A DNA stretch of 64,000 nucleotides, from positions 91,791,933-91,855,932 of the forward strand of contig NW_022098076.1 of the NCBI RefSeq assembly GCF_002288925.2. The letters are read 5' to 3'. Position numbers and translations under genes: made by a program. This stretch comes from Delphinapterus leucas. Lineage: Eukaryota > Chordata > Mammalia > Artiodactyla > Monodontidae. Each line of letters begins with the position of its first letter. The stretch's first letter is position 1. Below, piece after piece: positions 56,420 to 64,000 of this stretch. Under the pieces are notes generated by a model, which searched no databases, was not told the DNA's origin, and worked only from the letters and a program-made list of their open reading frames with translations.

Positions 56420-58312
56420 TCTTTGTTGTATGTCCTCAAACTTTTTCTTTTCTAACATATTTTGCCAGTTCTGAGACCTTTGAAATTGCATATAAATTTT
56501 AGAATAGGCCATTGATTTGCACAAAAAAATCTGCTGATAATTTGATTTGGATTGTTTAGCTGTAGAGTAGTCTGAGAGTATAGATATCAATGATGTTGAG
56601 TCTTAGGATTCATCTACATGTTATATTTCTCTATTTGTCTTCTTTAATTTCAACAGTATTTTGAATTTTCACTCTACAGCTCTTACACACATCTTGTTAA
56701 ATTTATTCCTAAGGGTTTTGTATTTTTGAAGCTATTGTCATTGTTATTATTTTTAAATTTTCAATTTCTAATCTTTTGTTGCTAGTATACAGAAATACAA
56801 TTGATTGTGTATATTGATCTTATGTTGTTCCATCTGGTTAATGTAATTCATTAGTTCTAACAGCTTCTTCTTTGTGTGTGTGTGTGTAGATCCCTTAGGA
56901 TTTTCTACTGATATTATTTTTTATTATATGCACGATTGCAGTTTACTTCTTACATTTTATTCTAAATTTTAAAAATCTTGCTGTATTGCATTGGCTAGGA
57001 CTTTCAGGACAGTGTTAAATAGAGGGATATTACCGAGAGGGGTATTCTTGCGCTGTTCCCCATCTCAGAAGAAATGCATTCAAATTCACTATTAAACATG
57101 AAGTTAGCTATAGATTTATTGTAGATGCTTTTTATCTAGATAAGGACATTTTATCTCATTCCTAGTGTGCTGAAAGTTTTAAAATATGAATCAGGTTTAA
57201 CTAATGTCAAATGCTTTTTCTACATTTATTGAGATTATCATGTGGTCCTTCTCATTTATTCTGTTAGTATAGTAAATTTCTTTGATTGGTTTTCTTGTAT
57301 TCCTGGAATAAACTCCACTTGGTCATAATATTTAATTTTTTGTATATATGGCTGAATATTATTTCCTAATATGTTGTTAAGGATTTTGCATCTATGTTCA
57401 TGAGGGTATTGGTCTGTAGTTTTCTTGTAATACTTTATTGTCCTTTGACATAAGGTTAATGCTGGCCTTATAATGAGTTGGGAACTTTTACTTTCCCCTC
57501 TATTTTCTGAAAGAATTTCTATGGGATTGGTATTAATTCTTCCTTAAATATTTCATAGAAATTATCAGTGAGATAACATGGTCCTGGTGTTTTCTTTGGG
57601 GGAAATATGTAAGTTATAAATTCAATCCCTTTATCTGATGCAGGACTATTGAGACTTTTCTATTTTTTCCTGAATTCATCTTGTTGATTTTGCCTTCCAT
57701 GAAATTTGGCTGTTTCATTTAGGTTACTGTATTTGTTGTTTTAAAATTATTCAAATACTCACTTATTGGCCTTTTAACGTCTATAGGATCTGAAGTGATG
57801 TTCCTTCTTTCATTCCTAATATTGAGAACTAGTGTCTTCCTTCCTTCCTTTTTTTTACTTGATCAGGGATTATCACACTAGGGGTTATCAAAACTTTTCA
57901 ATAAGCCAAATCTTGGTTTTATTAATTTTCTCTACTGTTTTGCTGTTTTCTGTTTCATTGGTTGTCACTCTTATATTTCTTCCCCTCCACTTCCCTCAGA
58001 TTTAAATTGTTCTTTTTCTAGCTTCTTACATTGGAATATTGTGTCATTGATTATAATCCTTTCTATAAGCATTGAAAGGTAAAAATTTTCCTCTGTAACT
58101 GCTTTAGCTGTGTCCTAAAAATTCTGCCATGTTGCATTTTCATTTTAATTTAGTTCAAAATAGGTTATAATTTCTTCTTTGACTTATGTGTTCTTTAGAA
58201 GTGTTTTGTTTCATTTCCAAATATTTGCGGATTTTCCAGATACATTTCTCGTATTGATTTACAATTTAATTCCATTGTGGTTAAAAAACAAAAATAAAAA
58301 GGCAAAAACACA
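56420..58312 (-). mobile_element. Old L1, ORF2 region, antisense (left part)
   Basis: AAATTTTAGAATAGGCCATT, then ATTCCTAAGGGTTTTGTATT, GAAGTTAGCTATAGATTTAT-type text, GATTTTGCATCTATGTTCAT, GGTCCTGGTGTTTTCTTTGG and AGATTTAAATTGTTCTTTTT are the antisense order of L1 ORF2 from the reverse transcriptase toward the endonuclease. Much more diverged than the L1 at 10791 and with no open frame. It is an L1M-type fossil. Confidence 0.8.
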
Positions 58313-58520
58313 GGGCTTCCCTGGTGACACAGTGGTTGAGAGTCCGCATGCCGATGCAGGGGACACGGGTTTGTGCCCCGGTCCTGGAAGATCCCACATG
58401 CAGTGGAGCAGCTGGTCCCGTGAGCCATGGCCACTGAGCCTGCGCGTCCGGAGCCTGTGCTCCGCAACGGGAGAGGCCACAACAGTGAGAGGTCCGTGTA
58501 CCGCAAAAAAAAAAAAAAAA
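58313..58520 (+). mobile_element. CHR-type tRNA-derived SINE, long form
   Basis: Starts GGGCTTCCCTGGTGACACAG and ends GTGTACCGC plus an A tail of 17. Target duplications are AAAAAGGCAAAAACACA (58296-58312) and AAAAAGGTAAAAACACA (58516-58532), one mismatch. The B box has decayed (GGTTTGTGCCC). Inserted into the old L1 ORF2. Confidence 0.95.
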
Positions 58521-59136
58521 GGTAAAAACACAAATTTCAATCCTCTAAAATTTATTCAGATTTATTCTATGACCAAGTATAGTGTCTATTTCGGTGAATG
58601 TTCCATGTGCATCTGAGTAGCATGTGTATTCTGCAGTTTTGGAATATAGTATGCTATAAGTTCAATTAGGTCAGCTTGGGTAACAGTGATTTCCAAGTCC
58701 AAGGTATTCAAATTGATTTTCTGTTTGCTCTGTCATTTACTGAGAGAGAGAAGTGTTAAAATCTTCAAATATAATTATGAATATGTCCATTTCTCCTTTA
58801 AGTTCTGCCGGTTTTTGCTTCATCTATTTTGAAGTTCTGTTATTAGGTACATGCACATTAGTATTGCATGTCAGCATGATTAAGTGTGTCCTTTATCATT
58901 ATGAAATGACCCCCTTTAATTCTGGCAATATCTCTTATTTCAAATTCTCCATTGTCCAGCTCTTTTGTAATTAGTGTTGCGTGGAAAATCTATTTCCACT
59001 TCCTTGCTTTGAACTTATCTATGTCTTTATAGTTAAGGCTATTTTATTGTTGTTTTGGTTTCAATTTTTTATAGACAGCACACACTCAAGTTGCGTTTTG
59101 TTATCCAGACTGAAAAATCTGGTTTTCAGTTGATCA
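58521..59136 (-). mobile_element. Old L1, ORF2 region, antisense (continued)
   Basis: GTGAATGTTCCATGTGCATC, TGAGTAGCATGTGTATTCTG, AAGTTCAATTAGGTCAGCTT, TTTCTCCTTTAAGTTCTGCC and TTATCATTATGAAATGACCC continue the antisense L1 ORF2 into its endonuclease-proximal part. Confidence 0.8.
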
Positions 59137-59138
59137 AC

Positions 59139-59347
59139 ACTGTCTAATGGAACTTTCTATGATGACGGAAATGCTCTACATCTACACTATCCAAGATGGT
59201 GGTGACTAGCCACATGTGGCTGTTGAACATTGAAGATGTTTCTAGTTTGACTGAGGACTAGAATTTTTCTTTTATTTTATCATAATTAATAAATTTAAAT
59301 TCAAATAACCACACGTGGCTAGTGCCTGCCATATGAAATAATGCAGG
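59139..59347. mobile_element. Non-autonomous hAT (MER-type) element
   Basis: ACTGTCTAATGGAACTTTCT, then ATGATGACGGAAATGCTCTA, GTGACTAGCCACATGTGGCT, AACCACACGTGGCTAGTGCC are the blocks of the mammalian element that begins with CTGTCCAATAGAACTTTCTG. It interrupts the old L1. Confidence 0.8.
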
Positions 59348-60060
59348 TTCAGATAATTTGCATTCAATGCACTTATAGATATGCCTGGGTTAGGTGTACC
59401 ATATTTCTATGTGTTTTCTGTTTGTTTGTCTGATATATGTTGCTTTTTTTTCTCTTTCCCTGTCTTTTTTAGAATTAATTTTGTATTGTTTATGAATCCA
59501 TTTTATATTTACTATCATATTACTAGCTATACCACTTTGTTTCTTTGGTTGCTCTAGTGTTTGAAATATGCCTTTTAAACATTTCACAGTCTATTTTCAA
59601 AGACTATTATATCACTCAAATATAAGGTAAGAACTTTACATCTAACTATCCATCTTTTTGCTGTTGTTGTCGTATATTTTATACCTACATATGTTATATA
59701 CAATAACACAAGTCAAAAAATTATTATATACAGCTTTTGCTTTAAATGGTCAATTGTTGGTGAAAGGAATTTAAAAACTAAAACAAAAATTCATGTTTTT
59801 GCACATATTTACAACTTTTTTCAAGTGTTTTCATCCCTTGTATAGAAACAACTTTCCATCCGCGATTATTTTCCTTTTGCTTGGAGAATTTTCTTTACCA
59901 TTTCTCGTGGTGATGGTCTGCTGGTGACAAATTCTCTCTTTTTGTATGTCTGATAAAGTTTTAAGATGAAGTCTATAAAATTCTAAGTTGAAAGTTTTTT
60001 TCCCTCAGTCCTTTAAATATGTAATTCAATTGTTTTCTGACTTACATAGATTCTCACCTC
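59348..60060 (-). mobile_element. Old L1, ORF2 start / ORF1 region, antisense
   Basis: CAGTCTATTTTCAAAGACTA, TCTCGTGGTGATGGTCTGCT and GATGAAGTCTATAAAATTCT, then AGTTGAAAGTTTTTTTCCCT are L1M-type antisense sequence upstream of the endonuclease. Diverged. Confidence 0.6.
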
Positions 60061-60064
60061 CCTC

Positions 60065-60545
60065 CCCAGTTTTACTGAGACATAATTGACATACAGGACG
60101 ATGTAAGTTTAAGATGTACAACATAATGATTTGACTTACATGTATTGCGAAATGATCACCACAATGAGTTTAGTTAACATTCATCATCTTATGTAGATAC
60201 AAAAAAAGAAAAAGTAGAGGAAAGAAAAGTATTTTTTTCCTTGCTGTGAAGACTGAGGATCTACCCTCTTAACTTTAAGGTACAAGATAGAGCAGCGTTA
60301 GCCAGAGTCATCATGTTGTACACACTTCTCTAGTACTTATTTATCCTATAACTGGAAGTTGGTACCTTTTCACCCCCTTCCTCCAACTTCCCTTCCCCAC
60401 TCCCCACCTCTGATAACCACGAGTCTGATCTCTTTTTCTATGAGTTTCTTTTCTTGTTTTTGTTTTTGTAGATTCCACGTATAAGTGAGATCATACAGTA
60501 TTTGTCTTTCTCTGACTTATTTCACTTAGCATAATGTCCTCAATA
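60065..60545 (-). mobile_element. L1 3' fragment, antisense, inserted in the older L1
   Basis: CAGTTTTACTGAGACATAAT, TTGACATACAGGACGATGTA, AGATGTACAACATAATGATT, GATCACCACAATGAGTTTAG and GTGAGATCATACAGTATTTG, then TTTCACTTAGCATAATGTCC form the antisense 3' end of a mid-age (L1MA/MB-like) L1. It separates older L1 sequence on both sides. Confidence 0.8.
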
Positions 60546-62000
60546 TAGTTGCTGACAAAATGTCTTTGTTCCTTTGTTTGTAATGTACGTTTTTTCCTCT
60601 GGCTACTTCTAAGATTTTCTCTTTATCACTAGTTTTCAGAAATTTTACTATGATGCGCTTTGGTGTGGTTTTCTTTGTGTCTATTCAGATTAAGGTTTAT
60701 TGGATTACTAAGATCTGTGGGTTATAGTTTTCACCAAATTTGAAATACCTCTGCCCATTTCCTCAAATATTATTTCTGACCCCTCTTCCTTTTCTGACTG
60801 TGATTACGCTATGTTAGGTGGCTTGATATTGTCGAACAGGTCACTCAGAATCTGGTCATTATTTTTCATTCTGTTTTTTTTTTCTGTATGCCTTATATTG
60901 GATAGTTTCTGTTGTCATGTCTTTATATGCACTGATATTTCACAGTTTTTAATAGTGTCTTAATCCACTCCAGTGAAAAATTTATATTTTAAAGATATTT
61001 ATCTCTAGAAATTCCACCTGGTTCTTTTTCATATATTTTATTTCTTTCTTCATTATATTCATGTTTTCCCTTCAACCGTTGAGCATATTAAGAATATATA
61101 TGCTTTGAAATCACTTTCTTCTCATTTTACCATCTTGATAATATTGCTAATATCTGGTTCTGTTTTTGCTGACAGAGCTTTCTTCTTGTATGTGTTACAT
61201 CTTCCTGCTTCTTAATAGGTCCAGTAATTTTTAATTAGATATCCAGACATTGTCATTTTTTTTTTAGTGTTAGGGTTTTTTGTTTGTTGTTTGTTTGTTT
61301 TTTAAGAGTGTTAGGCTTTGTTCTGGTAGGCAATTAAGTTATTTGTGGATTAACTTGCTATTTTTGAGGTGTATATTTAATCTTTCTTAGTTTTTTTCTA
61401 GGGCTTTTAACCCACTATGGCATGACCCTTCTGAAGTCTCTTTTGAAGACCCTGTGTACTCACAAGGTCTCTCCTCACTTGCTGGTGGTAAGTCAAAAGC
61501 TTTCTGGCTTTGAGCAACCCTGGGGATTGTTTGGCCTATAGGTTCCTGGTACCTTTTCTGCACCTGGAGGCTCTTCTTCATCCTGCCTTATAGAATTTCA
61601 CTCTATGCACATGTGGAGCAGTGTTCGTCCAGAGAAACTCATTGGAGGGCCCCTACAAGGGTTCTCAAGCTCTTTCTTCTCATAGTTTCTCCTCTCTGGC
61701 ACTCGGCCATGAAAGTCGTCAGTTTCCCTCTCTTCAATGCTATGGTCTTCCTCTACTAGGGGCTTTACTCCCTGCCCTACAATCTGGAAAATGCCTCTTG
61801 GAAGCAAGCCAAGGACCTCGTGCATCCACCTTGTTTGCTTCCTGTCTCTCCGGGACCATAGTCTTGCACTTCCTTTCCTCCAGTATCTGAAAACCTTTGC
61901 TTCATACAGTTTGTCCAGTTTTTACTCACTTACAGTAGGAAAATAAGTCTCAACTTCTTTACCCCCTTGTAGCCAGGTACTGTATATGATTTTTCATATA
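60546..62000 (-). mobile_element. Old L1, ORF1 / 5' region, antisense
   Basis: CCTCTGGCTACTTCTAAGAT, TATGATGCGCTTTGGTGTGG, CTTGATATTGTCGAACAGGT, AATTCCACCTGGTTCTTTTT, TTCCTGCTTCTTAATAGGTC and AGATATCCAGACATTGTC follow the antisense of an L1M 5' region. The right end near 62000 is approximate because similarity fades. Contains a low-complexity GTTT stretch at about 61277-61303. Confidence 0.7.
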
Positions 62001-63645
62001 TAATTATGATTATCACTCACAAATTTTGCTCCTTATTTTTTAAATGTATCTAATTTTGTATATGGCTTATATGCTCCATAGGCTGCATTGGCTGTATCTT
62101 GAGTGGCATTTTTATATGATGGCATCTATTTTTCCAGAGGACATTAAGATTATTTCTGATTTTTTTCAGAATTATTATAAACATTTTGGGCTTAACTGTC
62201 CTCCTGATATCCTTGTTCCCCACCTTAGCTACTAACTCACTCCAACTTTTTCCAGTGTGGATTCTGCAAACGAGAAGTCCATTCAGATGGTCCATGAGGA
62301 AAGGGCTCATGGTGGAGTAAGCTTGGAAAATATTGCACCCTAGATCCTCTTCCTGGTGAGTCTTAATGTACACTGGCTTGTTAAAGGCTTGAGGAATTTT
62401 GCATAAAGAAACCATATTTATCTTCTTTTTGTGGCCTTAATTTTTTGGAAAGTTTGATATAATTTTATTGTTTTTTTGAAAACAACACCCAAAGAAGGAC
62501 TAATTTCAGTTTCAAGCAGCAGAGCCTGGGGGCAGGTGTCCCGCCAGGCCTCTGCTCTGCTCTTCCACTGAGGCTGAGCTGGGGATTTGGATTCCAGTAG
62601 ATGACCCTTGGCAGTTGTTGCCCAGTCCTCAAGTACTCTAGCCCAGAGGTCTGGAAGTGAGAGAACTCCCATTCCAGGGGCAGGGATGCAGACTCCATGG
62701 GGGTGGAAGCTGAGGCCCGGGACCTGGTAGGTTCCTGAGGAAAGGATATTGGAATGAGGTCAGCAGCCATAATGCCCCATGGAGACTCCAAGGGCTGGGG
62801 ACATAGACTTGCTAGAAAACACGATGCTCTGACACTTTCCAAAGTCTTTGCTTCCCAGACCCTGGGAGAGGTGGTGGTGGCATCCAGGGATCATGAGGCT
62901 TGAAGCCCAGGGCCTCTGCCTGACCCACTAGAATTGTAGAGGACTGTACTATAGGCTGCAGACTCTGAGATGTCCCCAGTGTCCTAGACACTTCTGTGTC
63001 CCTACTCTGGGGGATAGGCAGGCTGATGGGCAGCGTGGTGAGGGGCAGGCCAGATGCTGCCATAGGCTTGAGGTAACTGACCCTTAGGCAGGGGGACCTA
63101 CAGAAGCAGCAGAGCCTAGGCCCCCCCAGTGCTGGTTGCTGGTACAGAGAAAATGTCATGTTCCATCATGGTGTAGCGTAGTTGCCATGTGGTACTGGAT
63201 GCTCCTGGAAAAGAAGCCTGTGGAAGAGTCTAGTGGTTCTCAGAGTTCACTGGAGAGACATCTTTCCTTTACTTCCTGTCTCCATAGTTTCTGGTCCCGT
63301 CATAGGGGTTGGTACCCAGTGTAAAGTTGAACTTACTGCAAAGATAGAGTTACCTTGGGGTTTTGTATCTGCCCAAAGTGAAGATGTGGGCCTGGTCAGT
63401 AAGAATCCTGTCTCCACTCCACATGCAGGGCCTGCCTGCCCTTGTTTGTCCCAAGCAAACTGGACATATGGTCAACCTCTGCATAGAAACTACTCTTGTC
63501 CTGCGTGGAAGATGTTTGGAGGATAGAGAGATGAAGAGATTTGGTGAGGCCCAGAACTAAGCCTGTGCAGATGGAAAGGAAGAAAACAGTTCAAGGGATG
63601 TTCATAGAAATTTAGCACCATATTCAGCCCATCTAACTATCCCAT
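62001..63645. other. Unassigned sequence, possible minus-strand transcript remnant at 62420-63160
   Basis: On the minus strand two adjacent open frames (63159-62812 and 62842-62465) in different frames are followed by AATAAA (62464-62469). This could be the remains of a processed gene copy, or chance. I do not recognise the protein, and no A tail or target duplication is visible. Confidence 0.3.
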
Positions 63646-63649
63646 TCCA

Positions 63650-63835
63650 CTCAGGTATCCTTGGCTGGGCCTCTCAGGAAAATTCTTGCAGTTCATCAAA
63701 AGTATCATGCTCTCCTGACTTCCTGCCTTAGCTAATGCCATTCCCTCTGCAAGAAATGCCTTCTGCCCTTGACCATCTTTTCTTCCATGTGAGCTTCTCT
63801 GAGGCTTAAGCTTTGCCTGGCATTTCATTTCCTGG
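63650..63835 (-). mobile_element. L2 fragment, antisense
   Basis: CATGCTCTCCTGACTTCCTG, TTAGCTAATGCCATTCCCTC, TGCAAGAAATGCCTTCTGCC and GAGCTTCTCTGAGGCTTAAG fit the antisense L2 3' region. Confidence 0.7.
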
Positions 63836-63877
63836 CCAACAAACAGTTTCCAAATCAGTGAATCAAACCAAATAAAG

Positions 63878-64000
63878 AAGTGAAATAAGTCAGAGAAAGA
63901 TAAATCCTGTATGATATCACTTACATGTGGAATCTAAAAAAAGACAACAGACTAGTGAATATAAAAAAAAGAAGCAGACTCACAGATATAGAGAACAAAC
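63878..64000 (+). mobile_element. L1 3' fragment, continues past window end
   Basis: GTGAAATAAGTCAGAGAAAG, TATGATATCACTTACATGTG and GAATCTAAAAAAAGACAACA, then CAGACTCACAGATATAGAGA match the ORF2 end and 3' UTR of the same lineage as the L1 at 35760. Truncated by the window boundary. Confidence 0.9.

Overview
The window looks like non-coding mammalian nuclear DNA, most likely from a whale or dolphin. The main evidence is five copies of a tRNA-derived SINE of the CHR type, at about 6531, 15728, 21788, 55676 and 58313. They begin with GGGCTTCCCTGG and the longer copies end in GCGTACCGC-type 3' sequence plus an A tail, which is typical of cetaceans and their close relatives. No ruminant BovB or Bov-tA repeat was noticed. 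The remaining repeats (MIR, L2, L3/CR1, MaLR LTRs, hAT and Tigger relics, L1) are those of a placental mammal. I found no convincing protein-coding exon, host RNA gene, operon, CRISPR array or prophage. The window is best read as intergenic or intronic sequence shaped by transposon insertion. Repeat family names come from recognition by eye, not from a database search.

Layout. 1-1245: internal region of a MaLR retrotransposon on the minus strand, running off the left edge. 1246-10444: mostly unassigned sequence with an MLT1-type LTR (5540-6048), a short CHR SINE, L2 and MIR pieces. 10445-17300: a three-layer nest. An ERVL-type LTR was interrupted by a nearly full-length L1 (10791-16770) flanked by a perfect 13-bp target duplication, and that L1 later received a CHR SINE in its ORF2 (15728-15944). 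17300-31700: low-density old repeats, a CHR SINE beside an old L1 (21788-22660), a 64-bp tandem duplication (28080-28207) and a palindromic MITE-like element (29231-29370).

31700-46800: a Tigger-like element, MLT1-type LTRs, a truncated L1 with a 14-bp target duplication (35760-36266), a hAT relic and a second LTR of the 10445 family in opposite orientation. 46830-48468: a class I-like LTR next to an L1 with a twin-priming inversion, a 330-bp internal duplication and a 10-N assembly gap. 48470-55600: an L3/CR1 remnant, a solo LTR with a 4-bp target duplication (52607-53055) and a mildly CpG-rich block. 55600-64000: a long, very old minus-strand L1 (about 56420-62000) carrying several later insertions, then unassigned sequence, an L2 piece and the start of another L1 at the right edge.

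No set of genes acts together here. The only recognisable protein-coding sequence is the broken L1 ORF1 and ORF2. ORF2 still has an open reverse transcriptase stretch with the FADD motif, but its endonuclease carries stops, frameshifts and catalytic-site changes. Nothing supports a new functional system. The points most worth checking are the duplication around the assembly gap, the clean solo LTR, the nested L1 and a few repeat-free stretches that could be conserved non-coding elements.
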